NCBI GenBank assembly: GCA_040954595.2 | Contig: CM082588.2 | Location: forward strand, 9,300,001 to 9,364,000 | Source of the DNA: Balanoglossus misakiensis | Taxonomy: Eukaryota > Hemichordata | Reading direction: 5' to 3' | Length of the DNA: 64,000 nt | Shown: positions 55,735 to 64,000 of the stretch, in pieces | How the letters are laid out: each line of letters begins with the position of its first letter | How positions within the stretch are numbered: the stretch's first letter is position 1 | Notes under the pieces: generated by a model | What the model was told of the DNA's origin: nothing | The model's input: the letters and a program-made list of their open reading frames with translations, nothing else | Database searches by the model: none | Translations under genes and position numbers: made by a program

Positions 55735-56778
55735 TGTTTCAGCTGCATGATGGGCAATATTTGGTGCAAGAAAACCAGGGTTTCCCGGAAATATAAAGAC
55801 CCACAGGTAAGTGCTAGTGACCAGTTGAACTGAAGTTATGGGCATATGCTTTGCTGCTATTTGTCTGTCTGCAAGAGGAAAATGGTAAAGAGCACTAACA
55901 AGATTGTCAGTATACTAAGATTATTCATGATTCCATTGCATTGAAGCATTTGATGGACAAAATGCCGTAAAGTACATGTATGTCATATCAACACAGCTAA
56001 ATTGTGACTGTGAAAGCTAATTGACAAATTGTCGATGCACTGCAACACTTTAAATGCAGTGAAGTGCAGTTTTATAAATCCAACAGTCACAAAACTTGCC
56101 ATTTACATGGCAAAATGTTTGTGTTAATATTAACTAAACTGTTTTGACACCTGTGAGTGGGTGAGCGAGTGAGTGAGTGAGTGAGTGAGTGAGTGAGAGT
56201 GTTGGAGGGTGATGGAGTCAGTTGTCGAGTTGATCACTGAAAATGTAATGCAAACGGTAATGTGTGGAAACAAATGCACTTCATCAGATTGAGAAACGTA
56301 GTACATCACAGTAATTGTTCATCATGACCATGATTTTATTGACCAGAATGTGTGCTGGACACTTCACATACTTCACAAAACCCAAACTTTTGTGGAATGT
56401 TGTTCAATGGCATAAGTGGGTGCTAGTGTTTTAAGCTTTTGGTGTGTTTTGGGGATATTTCAGGTACACCTAACAGAGAGTGATTTGGTGCAGGAACAAC
56501 CGCTTCACAGGGAAATAATGATCCACAGGTTAGTGACTTTTGAACTGAAGTTAAGTCAGCTGGTTGCACAAGTGAAAAATAATCTGATCAAGAGGAAGTT
56601 TTTAACACCAAATTGTAATTAACTGGTGTTTCACAATAATATAAGTATAGTGAGATTCATGATGACATTTTACTATTTTGACAAAATGCTTTGTGTTTTT
56701 GGGCTATTTCAGGTACACCCAACAGACAGTGAATCTAGGCAGGAATATAAAGACCCAGAGGTTAGTGACCGTTGAACT
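55735..56778 (+). repeat. Three diverged repeats with exon-like cassettes
   Basis: Each has a TTTCAG acceptor-like site, a 48-65-nt segment sharing GGTGCAGGAA / CAGG...AATATAAAGACCCA text, and a CACAG|GTAAGTG or AG|GTTAGTGAC donor: 55743-55806, 56464-56528 and 56713-56760. Each is followed by GAACTGAAGTTA text. The third copy's follow-on text is displaced to 62130 by the LINE insertion. A (GAGT)n run lies at about 56165-56197. Confidence 0.7.
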
Positions 56779-56902
56779 ATAATAATAATAATAATAATAA
56801 TATAATAATATTTCTTTATTTCAGGATATAGAAAAAAATCCCATAGATTTGACAGATATTTAAAAAAGAAAACACCACATAAAAAATAATAATAAAAAAT
56901 GG

Positions 56903-57478
56903 TTAAAAATACATCAGTTGTCTGTACATTTTATAAGTTTTTGAGTAGGATAGAGCATCCGATCTAAAAACCGTCGAGACCAGAACATTGGTGCTATTAT
57001 TAACACGCTCATAGAAATTAAACATAGCTTTCCGTCTAAGGGCTTCAAAAGTTGGTATTCTGTTGCAGACAAACATAGCACTCGCACTACAATCGCGAGC
57101 ATAACCCATAATTATCCGGAGAGAATTATTATATGCCACCCGAAGTGAATTCATTTTTTTCTTAGTGTACGTAGACCACAAACTCAGACAATACATGTTG
57201 GTGCAAAAACTCCTGAAAAGGACAAGTTTGACATGAGCAGAGCAATATATAAAAATTTACGCAGCAGGGTATTTGCGCGTGCATACAAACATCTGGTTTG
57301 TTGCATAATAGCAAGGTCATCAAATGAGTTGTCAGTTAAACAACATAACCCAAATACGTATACAGATGCACAACTTGCAGTTGGCTGGTGCCAATTTTCA
57401 CCAGAGGCAGATTCTCCTTTTTGAGTGAACTCTTGTTCGGTATAAAATACATACACTTCGATTTTGTTTTGTGATAGA
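56903..57478 (-). pseudogene. LINE ORF2 C-terminal fragment (downstream part)
   Basis: Continues with KSKCMYF and YLGYVV, then after one frameshift near 57350 continues FDDLAIMQQTRCLYARANTL, LRVAYNNSLRIIMGYARDCS and IPTFEALRRKAMFNF, to a stop at 56903. This succession is the standard thumb/C-terminal region of a widespread animal LINE group. Non-functional because of truncation, the insertion and the frameshift. Confidence 0.85.
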
Positions 57479-57636
57479 TGAACTGTTCCAACTAGATATT
57501 TAGTCTAGATGAATCGGATTAAACACAGACACATGATTTAACATCTATACACAGCCGCCATCATGGCCCAAGAACTTTATTGTGTTCTGCATATATAATG
57601 AGGTGACCTGATGTGACCTCAGGTCAATACACTACA
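57479..57636 (-). repeat. Gypsy 3' LTR
   Basis: 158 bp, plus-strand TGAACTGTTCC ... CAATACACTACA. It is preceded on the minus strand by the polypurine tract at 57637-57650 (GAGAAAAGGAGGGA in sense). Confidence 0.93.
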
Positions 57637-57876
57637 TCCCTCCTTTTCTCCAAATGCTGAGTCTCATATAACAAGTTTTCCAAAACTTTCCGTTTTAACA
57701 GACTAACAGTCAACAATATGCAAATCTAAGATGCAGTGTTCATCTCGTGGCCGGTTTTCTAACGTTTTCGAAATTCAACAAACAAACGAGGCAAAATTCA
57801 AACAAACATGCAAATATGCAAATTTGGGTTCGGTCTGTACACCAAAAGTACAGTAAACATGATCACACATGATCGT

Positions 57877-59313
57877 TCAATATCTTTCATAGTCCTCTAA
57901 ATACTTTGGAGCTCGAACAGCACGCTGTGGCCTATTGGACAGTTTATCCTGGGCGGTCACACTGCTTTCCTCAGTTGGCGCTGCACAATCTTCCTTTTCA
58001 ACAATGGAGTCTGGAACATCGTCCTCATCTGTCGTTTCCAGGTACTTCTTCACATGAGATGTATTCCGTCTGTATCTGACACCAACCGGCAACTGTATAG
58101 TGACCTGACTGCCACATTTATCCACAACTTCATAAGGAGTTTCCTCAAAGCGTGTAGACATCTTGTTCTTCGGAGTCTGCTGCAGAAGAACTTTGTCGCC
58201 TAACTGGATACTGCTCCTTCGGGCACCTCTGTATTCATCTATGTAGTCTTTGGACTTCTGTTTCATCTCCAAGTCTCTATCATACACGTTTCTATACTCG
58301 TCTCTGCTGCTTTGTTCAAGGACATCGGGTAGCTTGGTTCTGATCTTTCTCTTGAACATCAACTCGGCTGGTGCTACTCCAGTGGTGGAGTGTGGTGTCG
58401 TTCTGTACGCTAACAGAAACTTATTCAGCTCTCTCTGAATATCCCGCTTCTGGACTTGAGCAATCTTCAGAGTTTTCAGAAGAGTTTTGTTCTGTCTTTC
58501 CACCTCTCCGTTCGCTTGAGGCCATAACGGAGTTGTGTGTCTATGTTTTATGTTACAGTCTTTCAGGTAACTTTCAAACTCTGACAACGTGAACTCCGGA
58601 CCGTTGTCCGTCTTCATGGTAACCGGGTAACCATGTGTTGTGAATCTGCTATCCAGACGGGCTATGACTTTGTCGGAGGTTACAGACTTCATGATATCCA
58701 CTTCAAAGTATCTGCTGAAGTAGTCGACTGTAACCAGGATGTATTCCCCTGAAGGAATTGGACCCAGCAAATCCACTGCAACATCCTGCCACGGACCTGT
58801 AGGCATCTCGGTTGGCACAACTGGCTCTTTAACTGATGGCTGACCAACAAGCTGGCACTCATGGCACTTTCTACACTTGTTTTCTGCTTCACGGTCTATT
58901 CCAGGCCACCACACTTTCGTACGCAAACGTTGCTTGGTTTTAACTATTCCCTGGTGTCCCTCATGTGCTAGGCTGATCACATGTTTCCTCAGACTTCTGG
59001 GAATAACCAAACGAGTGTCTCTCAACACCAGTTGGCCCAACACAGTGAGGTCATTTCTCACCGATTTGTATTCCGTGGGACAATGGCTCCAGTCACCAAG
59101 GAAAATACATTTCCTGAGTATCTGCATTTCCTCATCGTTGGCAGCTTCTCGCTCAATCTCTTGGATGGGTAGAGCATGTGGGGCTGCATTCACTGCTACA
59201 TATCTAATGTACTCTTCGGCATCATTTCTCAAGGGTTGCATTGGTTTCTCTGTGCTACTGATGAGACGTGACAATGCATCAGCAATGTTCTGCCGACCGG
59301 GTATATACACCAC
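57877..59313 (-). CDS. Gypsy Pol: RNase H tail and complete integrase (478 codons)
   Basis: The longest intact frame in the window. It opens with the linker VYIPGRQNIADALSRL. An H2C2 zinc-binding domain follows (HEGHQG ... CRKCHEC). The rve core carries the DDE residues in DVAVDLLGP, KTDNGPEF and NGEVERQNK. A C-terminal GPY/F-like segment reads YEVVDKCGSQVTIQLPVGVR. The ATG at 59313 is internal to the original polyprotein, just after a frameshift near 59338. Without intact RT this copy cannot move by itself, but the integrase domain looks functional by residues. Confidence 0.9.
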   Translation of the reverse strand: MVYIPGRQNIADALSRLISSTEKPMQPLRNDAEEYIRYVAVNAAPHALPIQEIEREAANDEEMQILRKCIFLGDWSHCPTEYKSVRNDLTVLGQLVLRDTRLVIPRSLRKHVISLAHEGHQGIVKTKQRLRTKVWWPGIDREAENKCRKCHECQLVGQPSVKEPVVPTEMPTGPWQDVAVDLLGPIPSGEYILVTVDYFSRYFEVDIMKSVTSDKVIARLDSRFTTHGYPVTMKTDNGPEFTLSEFESYLKDCNIKHRHTTPLWPQANGEVERQNKTLLKTLKIAQVQKRDIQRELNKFLLAYRTTPHSTTGVAPAELMFKRKIRTKLPDVLEQSSRDEYRNVYDRDLEMKQKSKDYIDEYRGARRSSIQLGDKVLLQQTPKNKMSTRFEETPYEVVDKCGSQVTIQLPVGVRYRRNTSHVKKYLETTDEDDVPDSIVEKEDCAAPTEESSVTAQDKLSNRPQRAVRAPKYLEDYERY

Positions 59314-59438
59314 CGTGAAATCGTAGGGCTGAGTACCCAGCGCTCAATTCTCGCTGACGGTTTTGGCTTCTCTGAGTATATCACTTGTAGTGGCTTGTGA
59401 TCTGTCAACAGTTTAAATTTCACTCCGTATAGATACAC

Positions 59439-60068
59439 ATGAAACCTCTCACACTAAGGCTAGAGCCTCCTTCTCCGTCTGCGAATATCTTCTTTCAACG
59501 TCTGTCAAACTACGGCTGGCATAACATACCACTCTGTTTTCGCCACGTTGTTCCTGTATCAATACAGCACCCAATCCAACCGGGCTGGCATCGGCTATCA
59601 CTTTGGTTTCTGCATTTCTATCAAAGTATGCGAGTGTCTAGCTGCATTTGCCAATGCATCTTTAAGACGATTGAAAGCTACTTCCTGTTCAGTTCCCCAT
59701 TCAAACTTCGTTCCTTGCCTGGTCAATCTCCGTAGGGGTTCTGCAATTGTTGCAAAATCCAGTATGTACCGGGCAGAGAAGTTCACCAAACCTAGAAAGC
59801 TTCTGACTTCAGTCGCACTTTCTGGTCTTCTCGCATTCGCCAATGCCTGCACTTTCGTTGTTGTCGGACCGATACCTTGTTTCGACAACAAGTGTCCCAT
59901 GAACTCAAGCTGAGACATCCGGAGTACACATTTCTCCCTGTTCAATGTGAGACCATTCCGCTCGAAGCATTCCATGACCTTAATCAGTCGGTCGTCATGG
60001 TTACCATCATCCCCAAGTATGATTACATCATCGGATATGTTGTAAGCACCTTCACATTCAGCTAACAC
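59439..60068 (-). pseudogene. Gypsy RT palm end and RNase H fragment with deletion
   Basis: The motif A text (KLDLKWG) is followed within a few bases by the region just before the catalytic ISDDVIILG, so the intervening RT segment, including motif B, is missing (junction about 60060-60070). Downstream LNREKCVLRMSQLEFMGHLL and RSFLGLVNFSARYI are normal. Another frameshift near 59630 precedes the RNase H start (VIADASPVGLGAVL). Confidence 0.8.
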
Positions 60069-60107
60069 CCCACTTGAGATCTAGTTTTGTGAATACTGTG
60101 CTCTTAT

Positions 60108-61115
60108 TCACATTCTCCAAAACTTCGTCAATGGTAGGTAGGGGTGTCTCTTCCTAATCACAGCTTTATTTGCACACCGCATGTCCACACAAAGTCGTAT
60201 GTCTCCTGATAGTTTCGGAATGATAACAACTGGGCTGACCCATGGGGTGGGTCCATCAACTCTCTCTATGATGTCTAGCTTTAACAGTTCATCTATCTTC
60301 GACTCCAACTTCTCCCTCAAACTAAAAGGTACTCGCCTTGGTTTCTGGGCAACGGGGGGTACAGTCGGGTCAATGTGGAGCTTCGCCTGGTATTTCTTCA
60401 GTTTTCCCAGTCCTTGAAAACAGCCAGGAAATCTGCTGAATATTTCCTCCGCATCTATTGCATTCACCTGCAAACCAAGCTTCAGTACTCCCAGCTTCTC
60501 AGCTGTAGATCGCCCTAAAAGGGATTTTCCATCGCCTTTAACAACAACAAAGTCGGCTGTTGTTGCCTTTCCAGCAATTTCAACATCTGCCTGAAATTTG
60601 CCTAAAATTTCTAGCGGCTTCGATGATCCGTATGCATACAGTTTCTGTCTGGTTTTCTCAGACTGGTATCGAATGTGTTTCCGTTTCAAATCAGACCACG
60701 TGACTTCACTCAACACATTGCATGTTGCTCCAGAGTCAATCAACATGTCTCGGACAGCAACTCCACCAATGTTGGCATCTACCACACCGCTGTTATTCGA
60801 GTTTTTCCCTGGCCAAACTGTAAAAACGTAATTACTGATTTCCTCTACCCAGTTCAGCCTGTCTTTGATAGTCTTGTACTGTCCACTATCTCTTTCTAGT
60901 TTGGTACCACTGTCTTGCTTCGTCTTACAAACAGCTGCAAAATGTCCCACTGTGTGACATTTATTACAGGTAGCTGCTCTAGCAGGGCAATCTTTATCTC
61001 GCTGGAAATGTCCCTGACGCCCAACGTCTTTTAATCTTCTTACCCTGTTTACCGGACGCCTGTTTTCCCTTCGATCTGGCCTGCTGGACATGGTTGACCT
61101 CCTGTTTTGTATCAC
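60108..61115 (-). pseudogene. Gypsy Pol fragment: zinc knuckle, protease, start of RT
   Basis: A 335-codon frame. CNKCHTVGHFAAVC is a CCHC knuckle. MLIDSGATCNVLS is the aspartic protease active site (DSG). KPRRVPFSLREKLESKIDEL and WVSPVVIIPK begin the RT domain. The frame is lost near 60130, before the palm. Confidence 0.85.
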
Positions 61116-61675
61116 CCTCCATTTTCTTTATTTGTACATCGACGGCTTCCATCGATCTCGCTATCTCTTGCACTCTTTTCAATGTGAGGGCGCCACCTTT
61201 TTTCCAGTAATTTCCGACGTAAGGCAGACGATCTGCATTTGTCTATGATCTGATCACGTATTTGTTCATCAGTGTCCCGAAATTCGCAATTCTTAGCCTG
61301 ACTTCTAAGTCTCGCGAGGAACTGATCGATACTTTCAGATTCTTCTTGTTTCAATTGACGGAAGAGGTGTCGTTCATATGGAATGTTAACTTGAGGGGTG
61401 AAATTAGCCTCTAATGTGCGCATGGCTATTTCACATTCACCTGCTGTGTCTACGGCACCATCCGCCAAATTACTAGGTCCGGGATCTTCCAGATCATCAA
61501 AACTGTCCTGAACTTCCGTCCCAGCAGAGTGTAACAGAAGCGATTTCTTCTGATGATCGTCTCTCACTCCCTTCCCATCGACGTAGAACTCAAATGGCAA
61601 ATGCCTTTCGCCATTTTTTCCAACGTATCGCCACTGTAGATGGGTCGCTCTTACAGTCGAACGCTTGTATACCAT
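61112..61675 (-). pseudogene. Gypsy Gag-like fragment
   Basis: A 187-codon frame starting MVYKRSTVRATHLQ, with the Gag-type block MRTLEANFTPQVNIPYERHL and RQLKQEESESIDQFLARLRS. It loses the family frame near 61195, where the neighbouring frame (KRVQEIARSMEA) takes over, so a single-base-type frameshift is visible. Confidence 0.8.
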
Positions 61676-61753
61676 CTATTTCGATATTTACTGCCATCGT
61701 ACATCGCAGGTCAACTCAAACTAGTTAACAGCTTTCTCGAGTTTTTTCGGTTT

Positions 61754-61766
61754 ATCCTCGTCGCCA
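61754..61766 (-). other. Gypsy primer binding site, tRNA-Ser(GCU)-like
   Basis: In sense it reads TGGCGACGAGGAT, two bases after the 5' LTR. This is complementary to a tRNA 3' end ...ATCCTCGTCG-CCA, which matches the usual animal tRNA-Ser(GCU) acceptor end from memory. Confidence 0.75.
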
Positions 61767-61768
61767 AT

Positions 61769-61926
61769 TGAACTGTTCCAACTATATATTTAGTCTAGAT
61801 GAATCGGATTAAACACAGGCACATGATTTAACAACTATACACGGCCGCCATCATGGCCCAAGAACTTTATTGTGTTCTACATATATAATGAGGTGACCTG
61901 ATGTGACCTCAGGTCAATACACTACA
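61769..61926 (-). repeat. Gypsy 5' LTR
   Basis: 158 bp, five differences from the 3' LTR. It carries AAGAACTTTATTGTGTTC and CATATATAATG text that could serve as core promoter or polyadenylation signals. Confidence 0.93.
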
Positions 61927-62129
61927 ATAGACAATGTCATGTTCGATTCCATAACTCTCACAAATTGAAACTAGATGACGTAAACCTTTTATCGACGGGC
62001 ACAGAAGTGACAAATCATCGGCGTACATGAGATGATTAAACATTTGACCACCTATATTACAGCCAAATTTTGACGAACTAAGACGAATGCTTAGCTCATC
62101 CATGTAGACATTGAACAGCAGAGGAGATA
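61927..62129 (-). pseudogene. LINE reverse transcriptase fragment (upstream part)
   Basis: Reads LLFNVYMDELSIRLSSS, then MYADDLSLLCPS with the YADD catalytic motif, then GIEHDIVY, after which the Gypsy insertion breaks the frame. The same frame resumes at 57478 on the other side of the insertion. Confidence 0.85.
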
Positions 62130-62134
62130 GAACT

Positions 62135-63278
62135 GAAGTTATGGGCAGCTAGGTTGCGCTAGAGGAAATATTGTCTGTCTGATTGAGAGGAAAACTTTAA
62201 ATTGTAACACTCAAGTATGTGTTTCAGAATAATGTCTTTCAGTATGCTGAGATTATTTATCATTCCTTTCAGGGAGCCATATGGTGTTACAAATACCCCT
62301 TCGTGAACCCTGTCTGTTGTCATTTTAGTGGATCTATGAACTTTGGTACCAAAGTTTTCAGTTGGTAGAGAACAAGGCGTTCATAACGCAACATGGCGGA
62401 AATCATTCATACAGGTATAGACACTAGGTGAAGATGGTGTCCCTTTTGAACTGGGACAACGCAGGATGTTTTCCAGATATATGAATTTGAATATGTCCGT
62501 CATGCCGTTGGCGTCCCTGTACGATTTGGAGATTCCTGGCCAGGGAAAGGCTATATGTTCAATTAATTTAATAATTGTACCAGTCAGATAGTAGTTTAAG
62601 TAGTTTCATATTAACATACCTGTACATTCGAACTTGACTATACTACCATGTTAACGTTTAATTATACTGGTATATTGGTCATCCATTGATGTACCCGGAC
62701 ATGCACTTATCTATCTTTTGTTAATCTGTCTCCGTGCTTCAAAGGCATTGTCATAGAATGTGTTATTCTTACATTACAAGTGATTTCTGTAATATGCCCC
62801 GCAACGCTGTGATCTTTGCTCTTGCCCCGATGTAATCTACTGTGATTTATATACAGATTTATCCAATGGGATTTGAGCTTGAGTAGCTGTTCTCGAGTTG
62901 ACTGCGCATCTATACCATTGCCCTGCCTGACAGAGTACACATTTTGTCTCCGGCAGCTGTTTGGAACTTTGGCGGAGTTGCGAACTGGGCCGTCTCAAAT
63001 CACAGTTACCCGTACGTGTTAGTCTGGTAAGTGTGGTAAAATTTCAGTTAGAGCTCTTACTTTATTTAATTTTATCCTCATCAACAGCACCTGAGGAAGC
63101 CGCGTACAGGCAAGTGAATTAGTAAATAACTTAATAAGGACTTAATAGCGAACCAAGAAATTTACAGATAGAATGAACACCGTGCGAAAAATTACTTCAC
63201 CAAACTCGGTGAAATGTGCAACATATGTTCTCATAGAGATCTGCACTGTAAGACATCCAGCAGTGTCATATCAATCCA
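62135..63278. other. Non-coding stretch after the LINE
   Basis: The first ~200 bp continue the diverged repeat of 55.8-56.7 kb. Near 62393 an ATGGCGGAAATC start context with a donor-like ACAG|GTATAG at 62415 could be a tiny first coding exon, unsupported otherwise. No domain-bearing ORF. Confidence 0.35.
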
Positions 63279-63282
63279 TTAA

Positions 63283-63634
63283 AGGGACAAAGTCTCTTTC
63301 TTCTTCCCCATTCCCATTAATTATGTTTGATACAAGACACCGTTTATGGTCTTCTACATGTGGATGTATAGTGATTCATCGTTCGACCACACACAACTTC
63401 AATCCCACTTAGACGCGAGAATGAAAAAAATCGCCAAAATGAGTAATCGGTCTCTACCATTTATTCATTTTGGGCAAGTTTTTCTCTCATGTCATACAGG
63501 CGGGATGGAAGTTGTGTATGGTTGACTGTTGATTCACTGCATATCCACATGTGGAATAACATAAACGGTGCCTTGTATCAATTTGAACAAAATTAATGGA
63601 ATACAGGGCAGTGAGACAGAGAGACTTTGTACCT
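63283..63634. mobile_element. Palindromic TTAA-flanked MITE (352 bp)
   Basis: Inverted ends AGGGACAAAGTCTCT / AGAGACTTTGTACCT; TTAA lies at 63279-63282 and 63635-63638. Most of the length is two inverted arms of ~150 bp (GATACAAGACACCGTTTATG, CCACATGTGGAT-like, CACACAACTTC). The TTAA target suggests Kolobok- or piggyBac-type mobilisation. The ORF at 63173-63412 is a chance frame. Confidence 0.85.
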
Positions 63635-63638
63635 TTAA

Positions 63639-64000
63639 TTATGTGGTTACAAAGAGACGACGCCACTATAATGACACTTATTTATGAAGTTTTAATGAAA
63701 CTTGCTCCATATATTGATCTGACACACTGCTGATTGCACTATGAAAATATTTTATTGATTATGTACAATCAGTACAATTGAAAGTATTGTCATTTCTTTT
63801 AATTGTGGATTTTTGGTCTCTCATGTGTATGTATAATGAAAACCAGTAATAAAATTAGGGATCGCCGAGCTTGATTTCGAAATACAAGACCGCGAATTTA
63901 GTCGATTATTGGAGAAACGCGTACATTCTTAATTTGCATGTATATCGTATTGTTAAAAAAACACCACCAACAACAGAAAGTCCCTTCGAGAGAAAATCAA
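63639..64000. other. Right-edge non-coding sequence
   Basis: Nothing recognised. Confidence 0.4.

Larger units (their letters stand above)
57479..61926 (-). mobile_element. Defective Gypsy (Metaviridae) LTR retrotransposon
   Basis: Two 158-bp LTRs (57479-57636 and 61769-61926) start TG and end CA, with a 5-bp duplication ATAGA at 57474-57478 and 61927-61931. The order in sense is LTR, primer site, Gag, zinc knuckle, protease, RT, RNase H, integrase, polypurine tract, LTR, with pol in the Gypsy order. Comparing the LTRs by eye gives 5 substitutions in 158 bp, implying a fairly young insertion. The coding region nevertheless has several frameshifts and an internal RT deletion, so the copy probably moved in trans or decayed quickly. 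A closed env gene is not present. Confidence 0.95.
56779..62129 (-). mobile_element. 5'-truncated LINE, interrupted by a Gypsy element
   Basis: The 5-bp duplication GAACT lies at 56774-56778 and 62130-62134. In sense (minus) the LINE starts within the RT domain at ~62129 and ends with AATAAAG and an (ATT)n-like tail at 56779-56830. The Gypsy copy (57479-61926) is inserted inside it. Removing it leaves ~0.9 kb of LINE. 5' truncation is the normal outcome of target-primed reverse transcription. Confidence 0.88.

Noticed and set aside
58877-60899. Plus-strand ORFs up to 149 codons over the Gypsy pol region
   Set aside because: Antisense shadows of integrase, RT and protease frames.

Overview
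This is a eukaryotic, almost certainly metazoan, nuclear window. It has GT-AG introns, non-LTR, LTR and tyrosine-recombinase-type retrotransposons, Harbinger, piggyBac-like and other DNA transposons, long tandem arrays and abundant microsatellites. Nothing in it is prokaryotic. The repeat style (G-tract MITEs, 127-, 225- and 91-bp arrays) fits a marine invertebrate such as a lancelet, acorn worm or mollusc, but the sequence does not settle the species. No conserved single-copy host gene could be identified with confidence; one anonymous exon-like segment (22728-22962) is the best candidate.

Left part (1-19.4 kb). A DIRS/Ngaro-like retrotransposon ORF (zinc knuckle plus reverse transcriptase, minus strand) runs off the left edge. 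Next to it is an 11-copy 127-bp tandem array, which is split by a 15.8-kb Harbinger transposon (2660-18446) with 58-bp perfect terminal inverted repeats and a 3-bp TAC target duplication. The Harbinger carries two apparently intact spliced genes: a 421-aa DDE transposase (minus strand, four exons) and a 259-aa MADF/BESS-type DNA-binding partner (plus strand, three exons). Their last exons are interlocked, each lying in an intron of the other gene. The element has been inflated by a 4.1-copy array of a 1.6-kb unit in one shared intron region, and by a multi-level nest of insertions in the other.

Middle part (19.4-32 kb). Non-coding sequence with several target-site-delimited non-autonomous elements: two G/C-tract MITEs with TAA duplications (a third related one lies inside the Harbinger), a near-perfect palindrome flanked by TTAA, another TTAA element, and a diverged repeat-rich element ending in a 34-nt perfect hairpin. 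There is also one exon-like open frame, and there are two CTCF-like motifs.

Right-centre (32-56.8 kb). A run of unrelated tandem arrays: 35 copies of ~225 bp (8.5 kb), 4 of ~345 bp, 5 of ~270 bp, 34 of 91 bp, 4-5 diverged copies of ~300-400 bp, and three diverged copies near 56 kb. Several of these units carry consistently placed splice-site-like signals, so the locus looks like a chain of duplicated intron-exon cassettes, possibly of a long non-coding transcript.

Right end (56.8-64 kb). A 5'-truncated LINE (GAACT duplication) is interrupted by a defective Gypsy LTR retrotransposon (158-bp LTRs, ATAGA duplication, tRNA-Ser primer site). Then comes mostly featureless sequence with one more TTAA-flanked MITE.
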